NCBI GenBank assembly: GCA_910587445.1
Contig: CAJULE010000004.1
Coordinates: 1-64,000 of the forward strand
Direction: 5' to 3'
Length of the DNA: 64,000 nucleotides
DNA from: an uncultured Christensenellaceae bacterium
GTDB taxonomy: Bacteria; Bacillota; Clostridia; Christensenellales; Pumilibacteraceae
The notes below the pieces were generated by a model. The model ran no database searches. It worked only from the letters and a program-made list of their open reading frames with translations, and had not been told where the DNA came from. The translations under genes and the position numbers were made by a program. The stretch's first letter is position 1. Every line of letters starts with the position of its first letter. This document shows positions 1 to 9,528 of this stretch, one piece after another.

Positions 1-49
1 ATTTGCCCTCGAATACAAAATATTTAACGAGTTCTAATTTGGCGTGTTT

Positions 50-140
50 TGGCGGAGAGGGCGGGATTTGAACCCGCGGTACCCGGTTAGGGTACGCACG
101 CTTTCCAAGCGTGTGCCTTCGACCACTCAACCACCTCTCC
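50..140 (-). tRNA. tRNA-Ser (anticodon GGA)
   Basis: Read on the - strand this is a class II tRNA. The 7-bp acceptor stem GGAGAGG/CCTCTCC lies at 134-140 and 54-60, the discriminator G at 53, and an encoded CCA at 50-52. The anticodon arm reads CTTGGAAAG, giving anticodon GGA, and a long variable arm (GCGTACCCTAACCGGGTACCGC region) follows as expected for serine. The T arm contains GGTTCAAATCC. It decodes UCC/UCU. It is divergent from the fructan locus that begins at 410. Confidence 0.95.
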
Positions 141-327
141 GAACGGTCAGACCTAATTTATTTTACTCTATTTTAATTTAAAAATCAAGCGAATTGCTCC
201 ACTTTATGAGCATTTATTGAAATTCATAAAGTTTTATAACAGAATGTTGCCGTAAAGGAACTTGCGCTATCCCATTATAAGGATAGAGCTTTGCACGATA
301 AAAGCATAAAAAAATTCAAAAAAACAG

Positions 328-356
328 TTGACAGCCTTTCTATAGTGTGTTATAAT
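328..356 (+). promoter_or_regulatory. Consensus promoter of the fructan operon
   Basis: TTGACA (328-333), a 17-bp spacer, and TATAAT (351-356): a perfect sigma-A type promoter 54 bp upstream of the first gene of the locus. The rest of 141-406 shows no gene. A palindromic operator overlaps the expected start of transcription, so such a strong promoter is probably held off by a repressor. Confidence 0.85.
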
Positions 357-360
357 CAAT

Positions 361-376
361 TTGGAATCGATACCAA
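361..376. promoter_or_regulatory. Palindromic operator (LacI-family / cre-like)
   Basis: TTGGAATCGATACCAA is an inverted repeat with central CG, symmetrical except at one base pair of positions. It begins 4 bp after the -10 box and so covers the start site. It fits the published Gram-positive catabolite element consensus WTGNAANCGNWWNCAW at every position, and it is also the shape expected for any LacI-family repressor. It could be bound by CcpA, by the LacI regulator encoded at 8536, or by both; the sequence cannot say which. Confidence 0.65.
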
Positions 377-409
377 AACGCATTTAAGCGTGGTTTTCGG
401 AGGGAAATG

Positions 410-2128
410 ATGTCAAGCTTATCGTTACGTCACATTCGGAAGGTTTATCCGGCAAGAAGAAAAGCCAAGGCGAAAGAGAAGAACAAAGCCGTCCGTTCGA
501 CAGCCGACTACGTCGCGGTCAAAGATTTCTCTATGGAGATCGATGACGGCGAATTTATCGTATTTGTCGGACCGTCCGGGTGCGGCAAGTCCACGACTTT
601 GCGTATGATTGCGGGGCTTGAGGATATCTCCTCGGGTGAGCTGTACATAGACGGAAAGCTCATGAACAATGTCGAGCCGCGCGACCGCGATATAGCGATG
701 GTGTTCCAAAGCTATGCGCTGTATCCGCATATGACGTCGTATGAAAATATAGCGTTCGGACTTCGTATGCGAAAGATTTCCGAGATAAAGCGTGACAAGC
801 TGGGAAATCCCGTGGTCGGAATAGACAATGAGAAGCTTGCCGATATTCGCAAGAGAATAAACGCATCGAAAAAGGATATAGCAAGGGCTCAAAAGCGCGC
901 CGCAAGAGAAGTGAGCGCACGGATAAAGGCTTTGAAGGAGCAGTATGAAAAGAGTGACGACGCTCGAATCAAGGAAGAAATCACCGCTCGTATTGCCGCT
1001 ATAGATATCGCCGCGGAGACGGAAGCGAGACGCAACGCCATCATATCAGACGCGGAAAAGCGCGTCGAGGAGCTCGAGAAAGAAGAAAAATATTATTCCG
1101 AGACGCCCGTGCAATTGTATGTGCGTAGGCACTATACGGAAAAAGAGGTCAAGGAAAAGGTCGAATGGGCGGCGAATATCCTCGGCATAGAGGAGCTCTT
1201 GAACAGTAAGCCGTCCGATATGTCGGGCGGTCAACGCCAGCGTATAGCGCTCGGGCGCGCCATGGTCAGAGGACCGAAAGTGTTTCTTTTGGACGAACCG
1301 CTCAGCAATCTCGACGCAAAGCTCCGCACTGCCATGCGTTCGGAAATCGTCAAGCTTCACAACGAGCTGGGTACGACTTTTATATACGTCACGCACGATC
1401 AGGTCGAGGCGATGACCATGGGAACGCGAATCGTGGTGATGAAGGACGGCATTATCCAACAGATAGACACGCCCACCAATCTTTTCGACTTTCCGTGCAA
1501 TAAGTTCGTGGCGGGTTTCATAGGTACGCCTCAGATGAACTTTTTCGACGTAAGGATAAAGCGTGAAGGCGACAAGCTGCTCACTACGTTTGTAAACGAC
1601 GAAACGCTATCGTTCGCGCTCGATAAGCTTCATACGGTAGAGGAAAGCTATCTCGACGGCGAATGGCATGACGCAGTAATGGGCGCGCGCGGAGAGAGCA
1701 TTTCCATAGGCGAGGAGGGGCTTACGATAACCGTAAACATCAAGGAGGTTCTCGGCAGCACCACTCACGTATTCGTAAAGATGAACGGCAAAGATTACAT
1801 AGTCTGTCTGAACGATCGCATAAATCTCATGCCCGGCAACGATATAAAGATATCCTTCGAGGAGAGCAAACTGCATTTCTTCGACAAACAGACCGAAAAC
1901 AGCATACTTCGCCGCGACTTCGCAAATCCCGTCTCGCATATCGAAAAAGCGCGGAAAGACGAGTCTGCGACGCTTGACGGTAAAGAACAATCCGAAAAGA
2001 AGAAGACTAAGACCACGGCGGGAGGCAGCCGTACGAAAACCGAGAAGGCAGCTGCGGCAACCTCGCCGAAAGGAAGCAAAGCGGCTAAAAGCTCGGCGGC
2101 AAAAAATACGAAAGAGAAAAAGCAATGA
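410..2128 (+). CDS. Sugar ABC transporter ATPase (MsmK/UgpC type) with large helical insertion
   Basis: This is the nucleotide-binding subunit of a CUT1-type sugar importer. Counting from ATG 407, Walker A GPSGCGKST is at about 55-63, the Q-loop in MVFQSYALYPH near 100, signature SGGQRQR near 273, Walker B VFLLDEPLSNLD and the switch YVTHDQVEAMT after it. Two ATGs (407, 410) are possible; GGAGGG at 399-404 is better spaced for 410. About 165 residues separate Q-loop and signature, where MalK has about 53. The extra ~115 residues are highly charged and look helical or coiled-coil. There is also a basic insert of ~20 residues near residue 16-35 and a Lys/Ala/Ser-rich tail from about 515. The permeases and binding protein lie 9 kb downstream in the same gene train, and this is the only sugar ATPase in the locus, so it probably serves them. 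The stop overlaps the next start (ATGA). Confidence 0.88.
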   Translation: MSSLSLRHIRKVYPARRKAKAKEKNKAVRSTADYVAVKDFSMEIDDGEFIVFVGPSGCGKSTTLRMIAGLEDISSGELYIDGKLMNNVEPRDRDIAMVFQSYALYPHMTSYENIAFGLRMRKISEIKRDKLGNPVVGIDNEKLADIRKRINASKKDIARAQKRAAREVSARIKALKEQYEKSDDARIKEEITARIAAIDIAAETEARRNAIISDAEKRVEELEKEEKYYSETPVQLYVRRHYTEKEVKEKVEWAANILGIEELLNSKPSDMSGGQRQRIALGRAMVRGPKVFLLDEPLSNLDAKLRTAMRSEIVKLHNELGTTFIYVTHDQVEAMTMGTRIVVMKDGIIQQIDTPTNLFDFPCNKFVAGFIGTPQMNFFDVRIKREGDKLLTTFVNDETLSFALDKLHTVEESYLDGEWHDAVMGARGESISIGEEGLTITVNIKEVLGSTTHVFVKMNGKDYIVCLNDRINLMPGNDIKISFEESKLHFFDKQTENSILRRDFANPVSHIEKARKDESATLDGKEQSEKKKTKTTAGGSRTKTEKAAAATSPKGSKAAKSSAAKNTKEKKQ

Positions 2129-3435
2129 AGAATCGGCTCAAATTCATAGCCCTCGGTTTCTTTTCGGAAAGAACGGCAAGGAAGGCAACGGGATACGGCT
2201 ACGGCATAATGTTTCTCTCGTTTGCGGCGGCGGCGGTATTTCTCGTGCTCGGTTTTATAGGCGCTCTGCTTATTCCGTTTCGCACGTTGTACCGAAATTC
2301 CGCGGATTTCAAAACGGCGGTTGAGGAAGTGTTCTGCGCAGTCGGCTCGCCCGTTCTTACCGTGTCTGACGGTCGGCTGTCCGCCACTTTTGCCGATCCC
2401 GATAAAAAAGCTTTCGACACGATAGCGGACGAGGAGGACGGCAGGCTTGTCACTCGAGCTTGCGACGTGATAATAGACACGCGCCCCTCGGGACTGTACG
2501 ACGACTTTACGGCGTACTGCGTATCCGAAGACGGAGACAGAATCACTTACGAGGAGTATCTCGAACTTTCCGAAGCGTCGAAAAAGAGCTATAAGTTCGG
2601 AATAGAATATTCCGGCAAGGAACGCGTAATAGATGATGAGGACGTAGCTGCGTTCGAGAATTATCTTGCAGGTACGGACAATGCCGAAGTCGCCGAGGAA
2701 TATAAAAAATTGCCTTCGAAGACGGACGAAAAATATGTGGGCGCGCTTTACGAGCTATATGTCAAGACGTATTATCCCGATCTTTCGGCATATGAAATCG
2801 ACGGTGCGGCTCCCAAACTTCGCAACTTTTATTTCCATAACTATGCGACGCGCGCCAACATACTTTTCGTGTTCGACGACGCGCTTGTCGGTCGCTTCGA
2901 GAGCTCTTCGGGCGCTCAAACGACCTTTTACGGATTCTACGGCGGTTTGAGCGACGGAACGGTTGCGGCAACGTCGCGCGGAATGGAAGACTTTTTGGTC
3001 GAGTGTTTTTCCGCAAGCAAACAGCTCGTGCTGTTTTCCAACTTTACGGGAATATTTACGCTCGTGTTGTATATGGTCATAATCGTAATCCTGCTTTCCG
3101 CGATATTGTTTTGCACAAGAAAACTTGCGAAAACCGACGAGGTGACGTTCGGCGGGGCGGTTAAGACGGTGGGAGCATATTCTCTTTTCGGCGGACTTTT
3201 AAGCGGGCTTATCGGCTTTGCGTTCGGCTTCGTCGTTTCGGCAAGATACTTTACGACTGTGCTGTGTATGGCATATTTCGGCGTCGTACTTTTGAGAATA
3301 GCGGCAGGCGCGATAGCAGACTTCGCGCTCAAAGCCAAGGAGAATAAGCGAAAGGCTGTGTCGGAAATCGACGGCGGCGATATCAATGCGGCGGAAAATG
3401 CCGCAGAAGAAACGGTTCAAGGGGGCGTACAATGA
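2125..3435 (+). CDS. Membrane protein, DUF1189-like
   Basis: This is a 436-residue membrane protein. A cytoplasmic N-terminus is followed by a hydrophobic segment around 27-51, a ~260-residue exterior-type domain rich in Asp/Glu/Tyr, three or four hydrophobic segments at about 313-330, 350-372 and 378-400, and a charged tail. This layout, and its position beside sugar importer genes, resemble DUF1189 proteins, which are often linked to maltose-type transporters. That link is my recollection of the family and not a search result. ATGA overlaps at both ends tie it translationally to the ATPase before it and the fructokinase after it. I infer a role in sensing, assembling or stabilising the transporter or surface complex. 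No enzymatic motif is visible. Confidence 0.6.
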   Translation: MKNRLKFIALGFFSERTARKATGYGYGIMFLSFAAAAVFLVLGFIGALLIPFRTLYRNSADFKTAVEEVFCAVGSPVLTVSDGRLSATFADPDKKAFDTIADEEDGRLVTRACDVIIDTRPSGLYDDFTAYCVSEDGDRITYEEYLELSEASKKSYKFGIEYSGKERVIDDEDVAAFENYLAGTDNAEVAEEYKKLPSKTDEKYVGALYELYVKTYYPDLSAYEIDGAAPKLRNFYFHNYATRANILFVFDDALVGRFESSSGAQTTFYGFYGGLSDGTVAATSRGMEDFLVECFSASKQLVLFSNFTGIFTLVLYMVIIVILLSAILFCTRKLAKTDEVTFGGAVKTVGAYSLFGGLLSGLIGFAFGFVVSARYFTTVLCMAYFGVVLLRIAAGAIADFALKAKENKRKAVSEIDGGDINAAENAAEETVQGGVQ

Positions 3436-4358
3436 TAATCTGCGTCGGTGAAATTCTTGCGGACATGATAGGCGAAAAGCGCGGCGAGGCGTTCTTTTAC
3501 GAGCGCAAGGCGGGCGGCGCGCCGTTCAATGTAGCGTGTGCCGCCAAAAAGTTCGGGGCTCGGACGGGATTCGTCGGCTGCGTCGGGGACGATACGATAG
3601 GCGGTTTTCTGAAGGACTTCGCACGCTCGAGAGGACTCGATAGCCTCGATATAAGCGTGGACGAAGGCGCAAACACGACGCTTGCGTTTGTCGATATAAA
3701 CGCTTCGGGCGAACGGTCGTTTTGCTTCTATCGTAAAAATACCGCCGATTACAGGCTGCCCGAAGTGTCGGATGAACTGCTGTCTCGCGCCTCGATCGTG
3801 CATATAGGCTCGCTCATGCTGTCGGAACAGCGGGGCGAAAAGTATGCGCTTTCGCTGTGCCGTCGCGTGCACGAGGCAAACAGGCGCGTAAGCTTCGATG
3901 TGAATTTCAGGACGGATATTTTCCGCGACGTGAAAACCGCAGTCGAAACCTATAAAAGAATTCTCGAACAGGCGGATATCGTCAAGTTCTCGGAAGACGA
4001 ACTCGAGATATTCACACGCGAATATGTTGAGAGATTGGCAAAGGATAAGCTTGTGTGCGTAAGCCTCGGCGGCGTCGGCAGTATGTGGATGTACGGCGGC
4101 GAGAGCAAAGTCATTCCGTCGATTTCGGTTAAGCCTGTGGACACTACGGGAGCGGGCGACGCATTTTTTGCCGGAGTGCTGAGCGGACTCGACGGTCTCG
4201 AATGTCCGTACGACAAGGGCAAACTCGACAAAATTTTTGCGTTCGCAAACGTCTGCGGAGCACTCAATACGCTCGGTCGCGGCGCTATAGACAATTTGCC
4301 CGATCTCGAAACCGTAAACGAGCGGTTGCGTCATATGGAAGAGGGAGGAGCTGTATGA
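3432..4358 (+). CDS. Fructokinase, PfkB family
   Basis: This cytoplasmic ribokinase/PfkB sugar kinase has 308 residues, the family's usual size. The N-terminal substrate-binding signature AGGAPFNVACAAKKFG is at about 27-43. The C-terminal signature DTTGAGDAFFAG starts at residue 237, with catalytic base Asp243 and the anion hole formed by GAG. The context of three GH32 fructosidases and a sugar importer makes fructose the likely substrate, giving fructose-6-phosphate from ATP. The start overlaps the stop of the DUF1189-like gene (ATGA) and the end overlaps the start of the membrane-bound GH32. The PfkB fold alone cannot exclude another hexose; the fructose call comes from the neighbours. Confidence 0.88.
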   Translation: MIICVGEILADMIGEKRGEAFFYERKAGGAPFNVACAAKKFGARTGFVGCVGDDTIGGFLKDFARSRGLDSLDISVDEGANTTLAFVDINASGERSFCFYRKNTADYRLPEVSDELLSRASIVHIGSLMLSEQRGEKYALSLCRRVHEANRRVSFDVNFRTDIFRDVKTAVETYKRILEQADIVKFSEDELEIFTREYVERLAKDKLVCVSLGGVGSMWMYGGESKVIPSISVKPVDTTGAGDAFFAGVLSGLDGLECPYDKGKLDKIFAFANVCGALNTLGRGAIDNLPDLETVNERLRHMEEGGAV

Positions 4359-7300
4359 TGACGAAAGCGAAAAGAATTGCCGTAACAGCGGCTTTGTTGC
4401 TCATATTGATGTCGGCGGCATTTATATTGTTCGCGGCGGAGTCTACGGCTGTCGGCGCATTGTCGCTCATTTCGGAAGGCGACGCGGTTACGGAGCTTGA
4501 AGACGCGGAGTATTCGGCTTCGGAAAAGCGTATGCTTTCGGTTACTGTCGATTTTTCGGACGGAGCGGAAGGCGGACTTGTGTTCGGCGCAAAGGACGGA
4601 AAGTACTTCGTATTCAAGGTAAATCGTTACGACAACGAAGCGGTTCTTGCCTATTTCGACGGTGAGAGCGAAGAAATCGTCGAGCGCGAGTTTTTCGTCG
4701 GTCCGTCCAATATGACGGCGGACGAACAGGACTACGTTGCGTCGCGCACCTCGGAGATCGAGCGCGTATATCTGCGCGTAGTGATAACGCCGGACGCGGA
4801 GAAGACCGCCGTGGAATTTTACGCGGACGGCATAAAGCGTTTCGTTTATACGGACGGAGCCGAGGAAGCGAAAAAGCTGTATGTACAGGAGATGGAAGCT
4901 TCGGGCGAAACTCTCGCTTACGAGGGCGGCAAGCTCGGGTACTATTGCGGCGAATACGCAAGCGTGAAGTTTTCGGATATAACGAGCGGAAAAAGCGATT
5001 ATTCGTACTACAACGAAATGTATCGGAATCAATATCATTTTTCGCAGTACGCGCATTGGAACAACGATCCCAACGGACTCGTCTACTACGGCGGATACTA
5101 TCACGTGTACTTCCAGCATAACCCGTACGGCGACGTCTGGGGACCCATGCATTGGGGTCATGCGAGAAGCCGCGATCTCGTGCATTGGGAAATGTTGCCC
5201 ATAGCTCTCGTTCCCGACTACGAGCAGGACGAAACGCTCGGTGCGATTTGGTCGGGTTCGGCACGCGTCTATCATAAGGGCGACAGCGCGCTCATCGACG
5301 GCGACGCGGACTATATGTGGTTCGACGAAAGCGGAAAGAGCGACGGCGACGCGGTGGGGCTTATCGGCTTCTATACTCGTCACGACGACGGAGAGTACGG
5401 CGGCAACCGTTACACCGTAGTCATGTACAGCGACGACGGCGGTCTGACTTGGAACAAGCGCGACGCTGTACATCGTACGACCTCTTTGTTTTTCGACGGT
5501 TGCAAGCTCGGTTGCGACAGCGACGGAGAGCCGTGGGGAGCCGACGTTCGCCCGAGTTGGCGCGATCCAAAGGTGTTCGACATTTCCGCGCTTGAGGGGA
5601 TAGACGGAGGCTACAGATGGGGCATGGCGCTTACGGGCATGGAAGATCAGGCGCTGTACTTTTTGAAGTCGCGGGATATGGTGAATTGGGAACACGCAGG
5701 CGTATACAAGACGGAATGCAATCCCGAATGTCCGGACGTGCTTTTCTTAGACGGGCATACCGTAATCACGCTCACGTCGCGCTATTACTTCGTTTGCGAT
5801 TTGAAGTTCGAAGGCGGCAATATCGTCATGAACGACCTTTCGGGCAACAGGATAAACGAACTTTTGAGAAATGACTTGCGACTCAAAAAGATGGAGTACG
5901 GTCCCGACTCCTACGCCGCACAGACATTTTATATCGATGCGGATTCCGACAGTCCGTACAGGGATAAGACCGTGGGGCTCAGCTGGTTTTCGGGTGTGCC
6001 GGGTGCGGACATTTCCGTGGACAGCGGCGCACTTGCCGCGCCTCGCAAGGTCTGGAACGGCGGCGGTATGACCGTACCCGTGATATTCGGTCTCAACGGC
6101 GATAGGCTTACGCAGACGCCCGTTACGGCGGACGATGCGGCTTTTGCTGCGATAAAGACAAACGTAATAAATATCGAGGAAAGACAGCTTGCGGCGGGAG
6201 AAGATCCTCTCGAAAACTTCAACGGTCGGAGCGCGGAGATAAAGGCGACGGTTGACAATCCGAGTCGCGCGTTCGTATCTTTCAAGGTGAACGAGCGCAC
6301 TGTCGGCGACAGACATTATTACACCGAAATCGGCTGGAATTCCGCAGACGGCTACTTCGTGAGCCGCGTGCACAGCGAGGACGGCGGAATAAATCAGGGC
6401 AACTACTATAAAAAGTTCGTTTCGGGCGTGGGCAGGGAAGACACGCTCCTCAAATTTTACATCTTGATCGATCGGAACGCCGTGGAGGTATTTTGCGGCG
6501 GCGGCGCGGCTCCGTTCTATCTCATAACCTTCGCTTCTCCGTATTCTACGGGTGCGAGCTTTACGGCAAGCGGCGCAGTCACGGCAAGCGTTTCGGCAAG
6601 CACGATCGCTTCCGCTTACAGAACGTCCGACGAAATCATGATCAATCTTTCAAGCACGGAACTCGATCTCGGCGACGTGCTGACTACGAGTAAAGAAATA
6701 GTCGCATACGCCGAGGGAAAAGACATAACTTGGTCGGTAACGGAGGGCGAGGATATCGTTAAGGTGGAAAAGACTGCGGACGGCGCGGTAGTCACGGGGC
6801 TTGCGGGCGGCGTAGCCAAGATAAAGGCGACGGCAGGTGAAATGAGTCGCACAATAGACGTCACCGTCCATTCCGGCGAGTTGGAAAATTCGCTTGACTT
6901 TACTTCGGACGGAATAATTTTCGGAGATTATTACTACGACGGCAATACGCTCGTATGCCACCAGCCGTCAGGAGACGGATTCATACTGTCGCAGGAAACG
7001 GCAGGAGATTTCGAGTCGTATGCGGCTCGGTTCGACCTCGGATACGGTCCCGCCGCCGCGGTGGTTTTCCGCGCGAGTACGGACGAAAACGGTATCGCAG
7101 ACGGACTTATAGTCAATTATGACAACAACAGCCGTATCGTAAAAATGTGGTCGCTTCGGGACGGACATCTGTTTGCGCAAGTAGGTGTCGAGGAGCCGGA
7201 TATAACGGACATTACGATAGCCGTACGCGCCGTCGGTAAAAACGTGCAGGCGGCGTTTAACGGAAAACGAGTCATAGACGTGACGCTGCGCGACGACGAC

Positions 7301-8536
7301 CCCGTACAAGGACGCTTCGGCTTGAATGTTTGCAAGACCCGCGCGGTATTCAAGTCGCTCACTCTTCTCGATACGGAGCTCATGTACGACGGAAGCGCCG
7401 AGAGCGGAGATATGGAGCTCAGATCGAATTTCGAACACGACGTGACGAGAGTAATAAACAGGACGCTCGGCAATTCGTCCGTACCGAAAGAGTATTGGTA
7501 CTTCGACGGCGATACGCTCACGATTGACGTAAAGTATATTTCGATTCTGCCTTCGAGCGGCGAATATGTGTTTGGCGTAGACGGCGGTCTGTGTATCGAC
7601 TATGTTGTAAATGTGACTGCCGTGCCGCTGTGCGAGCTCGATTCTCCTACTATAAACGAGAAAGCCGATCTTTCGGTTTTCGTCGGCGGCCGTCATATCG
7701 ACTATGTATTCGTAAACGGCGTCGCCGTTGCAACGCGGCATTTCGCGGTCGAAAATTACGTTTTGACTATCGACGGCGAGGCGTTGCCCGTCGGCGACAG
7801 TTCGGTAAGACTTGTCGAGATGAGAAGCGGGGAAATGGTTGATGTCGGAGAATTCGAAGTGACCGTCATGGCGCTTAAGACCGACACGGTGGACGTCTAT
7901 GTGCCGCCGAGAGTGCTCGACTTTGTGCCTATGACCGTTGGGCTTTTGACGGTTTTGGGAGTGACGGTGCTTGCCTTGGCTGCGCTTATAACCGTTGCCG
8001 TGCTTTTAAGGCGCGGGAAAATAAAGCTTCCCGAACGCCGAGACGGCAGGACGCAGGTCTACCGCAGGCGTGATTTCGGACTGATCGCAGGCGCGGCGAT
8101 AATACTCCCCATAGCGGCATTCGCACTTGTGGGACTTATTACGTCTCCGCGTACCGTCTCGGGTTGCGTCGGGTGGATAATTCTCCTAATTGCGTCGGTC
8201 TTGTTCGGTTATCCGTTTGCTTCGCAAATGTTCTGGAACGGTAAGATATATCGAAAAACGGTTTCGCCCATGAAGACGCGCGGTACGCCGAAAGAAATTT
8301 TCGCGGTAGATAAGTCGAATAAAAAGTTTCGTGTGGTTCTGCTATATATAGCGGCGGCATTCAAGACCGCGTGGCTTGCGATACTGATTGCGTTTTGCGG
8401 TTTGTTCGCGCTCATAGAATCGCCGTTTGGATTCGTTTCGCAGATGCGCGGACTCCTGTACGGAGAATTCGGATTTTCCGCCGAAGCAAACGAAACGGCG
8501 GCAATATCAGAAACGATCGCAAAGGAGGAAGAATAA
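4355..8536 (+). CDS. Membrane-anchored extracellular GH32 fructanase with Ig-like and LamG-like domains
   Basis: This GH32 glycoside hydrolase has 1393 residues from ATG 4355, preceded by GAGGGAGGAG; an earlier in-frame start lies inside the fructokinase and is unlikely. After a signal peptide or anchor at about 8-28 comes a LamG-like domain and then the catalytic five-bladed propeller. WNNDPNG carries nucleophile Asp238, RDPKVF carries transition-state Asp404, and PECPD carries acid/base Glu458. A bacterial Ig-like (Big) domain is near 770-850, followed by another jelly-roll region to about 1010. The C-terminus has four strongly hydrophobic segments from about 1190 on, separated by basic loops, so it is a polytopic anchor rather than an LPXTG signal. 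Predicted to release fructose or fructo-oligosaccharides at the cell surface from levan or inulin. Linkage preference cannot be read. Confidence 0.88.
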   Translation: MMTKAKRIAVTAALLLILMSAAFILFAAESTAVGALSLISEGDAVTELEDAEYSASEKRMLSVTVDFSDGAEGGLVFGAKDGKYFVFKVNRYDNEAVLAYFDGESEEIVEREFFVGPSNMTADEQDYVASRTSEIERVYLRVVITPDAEKTAVEFYADGIKRFVYTDGAEEAKKLYVQEMEASGETLAYEGGKLGYYCGEYASVKFSDITSGKSDYSYYNEMYRNQYHFSQYAHWNNDPNGLVYYGGYYHVYFQHNPYGDVWGPMHWGHARSRDLVHWEMLPIALVPDYEQDETLGAIWSGSARVYHKGDSALIDGDADYMWFDESGKSDGDAVGLIGFYTRHDDGEYGGNRYTVVMYSDDGGLTWNKRDAVHRTTSLFFDGCKLGCDSDGEPWGADVRPSWRDPKVFDISALEGIDGGYRWGMALTGMEDQALYFLKSRDMVNWEHAGVYKTECNPECPDVLFLDGHTVITLTSRYYFVCDLKFEGGNIVMNDLSGNRINELLRNDLRLKKMEYGPDSYAAQTFYIDADSDSPYRDKTVGLSWFSGVPGADISVDSGALAAPRKVWNGGGMTVPVIFGLNGDRLTQTPVTADDAAFAAIKTNVINIEERQLAAGEDPLENFNGRSAEIKATVDNPSRAFVSFKVNERTVGDRHYYTEIGWNSADGYFVSRVHSEDGGINQGNYYKKFVSGVGREDTLLKFYILIDRNAVEVFCGGGAAPFYLITFASPYSTGASFTASGAVTASVSASTIASAYRTSDEIMINLSSTELDLGDVLTTSKEIVAYAEGKDITWSVTEGEDIVKVEKTADGAVVTGLAGGVAKIKATAGEMSRTIDVTVHSGELENSLDFTSDGIIFGDYYYDGNTLVCHQPSGDGFILSQETAGDFESYAARFDLGYGPAAAVVFRASTDENGIADGLIVNYDNNSRIVKMWSLRDGHLFAQVGVEEPDITDITIAVRAVGKNVQAAFNGKRVIDVTLRDDDPVQGRFGLNVCKTRAVFKSLTLLDTELMYDGSAESGDMELRSNFEHDVTRVINRTLGNSSVPKEYWYFDGDTLTIDVKYISILPSSGEYVFGVDGGLCIDYVVNVTAVPLCELDSPTINEKADLSVFVGGRHIDYVFVNGVAVATRHFAVENYVLTIDGEALPVGDSSVRLVEMRSGEMVDVGEFEVTVMALKTDTVDVYVPPRVLDFVPMTVGLLTVLGVTVLALAALITVAVLLRRGKIKLPERRDGRTQVYRRRDFGLIAGAAIILPIAAFALVGLITSPRTVSGCVGWIILLIASVLFGYPFASQMFWNGKIYRKTVSPMKTRGTPKEIFAVDKSNKKFRVVLLYIAAAFKTAWLAILIAFCGLFALIESPFGFVSQMRGLLYGEFGFSAEANETAAISETIAKEEE

Positions 8537-9504
8537 TGTCTACTATTTCCGATGTGGCAAGAGAGGCGGGCGTTGGCGTCGGTACCGTCTCGCGCGTGTT
8601 GAACGGCGGCAAGTCCGTAAACGAAAAGACGCGCCGCCTGGTGGAAGAGGCGATATCCAAGTTGGCGTATACGCCGAACAGCTCGGCAAAACGTCTGAGA
8701 CAGAATAAGAGCGGCGTTATTGCGCTCATGATCCCCGTATTGTATCACCCGTTCTTTTCGAGGTTTGCCGAAGCTGCGGAGCAGGAGGCGGACAGTCACG
8801 GATATTCGATGTTGCTCGTTGCGTCCCAACAGCACGTCGAAAAGGAGAAGCGGATAATAGAGCGCATAAAGCGCAAAGAGGTCGACGGAGCCATTTTCGT
8901 TACGCACTACGAACACAGGCAGGAGGACTTTCTCGGCTGTCCGCTCGTGTCTATCGACAGACATTTGGGCGAAAACATTCCGTGCGTTACGAGCGACAAC
9001 TACGAAGCGACGAAAAAGAGTATAGAATATCTTATCGAAAAAGGCTGTAAAAAGATAGGGTACATAGGGACAAAGCCGCTCGTCGACTCGGAGATCATGT
9101 TACGCGAAAAAGTGTACCGAGAGGTAATGGGCGTTCACGGCATGGGCGAGTACGTCGTAAACGAGATCGCCATACACGGCGACGAAGCCGCTCTCGTCGA
9201 AAAGTTTTTCAATCTGTACGGCGACGTCGACGGCATTTTCGCGGCGGGATATACTGTGGCGCGGCTCACTGCGGAATATGCGAAAAGCATGGGAAAAACC
9301 GTGCCCGGAGACATACAGATAGTGTCATACGACGGCTGCTTTCCCACCTGGGACAATACGGCGCTGCTTACGTGCGTGGAACAGCCCATAGACGACATGG
9401 CGCGTTCGGCAGTCGATATACTGATAGACAAGATAAAAGGAAAGCCTGTCGAAGCGCGGACGGTGCTCGAAAGCAAATTCGTAATAGGCTGTTCCACAAA
9501 ATAA
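8536..9504 (+). CDS. LacI-family transcriptional regulator
   Basis: This is a 322-residue repressor-type protein. The helix-turn-helix SDVAREAGVGVGTVSRVLN is at about 5-23 and is followed by the hinge-helix region NSSAKRLRQNKSG. A periplasmic-binding-protein-like effector domain follows from about 58 to the end. The start ATG at 8536 shares a base with the preceding stop and is preceded by AAAGGAGG; an upstream in-frame start lies within the GH32 gene and is not credible. It lies inside the operon it probably controls. The operator at 361-376 is the best candidate target, and the effector is probably a fructo-oligosaccharide, sucrose or fructose phosphate (inference). Confidence 0.88.
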   Translation: MSTISDVAREAGVGVGTVSRVLNGGKSVNEKTRRLVEEAISKLAYTPNSSAKRLRQNKSGVIALMIPVLYHPFFSRFAEAAEQEADSHGYSMLLVASQQHVEKEKRIIERIKRKEVDGAIFVTHYEHRQEDFLGCPLVSIDRHLGENIPCVTSDNYEATKKSIEYLIEKGCKKIGYIGTKPLVDSEIMLREKVYREVMGVHGMGEYVVNEIAIHGDEAALVEKFFNLYGDVDGIFAAGYTVARLTAEYAKSMGKTVPGDIQIVSYDGCFPTWDNTALLTCVEQPIDDMARSAVDILIDKIKGKPVEARTVLESKFVIGCSTK

Positions 9505-9528
9505 AAATTCGATATTCGGAGGTGTGAG

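Noticed and set aside
4202..4354. Longer N-terminus for the membrane GH32
   Set aside because: The extra 51 codons overlap the fructokinase gene out of frame and precede a strong ribosome site and signal sequence at 4355.
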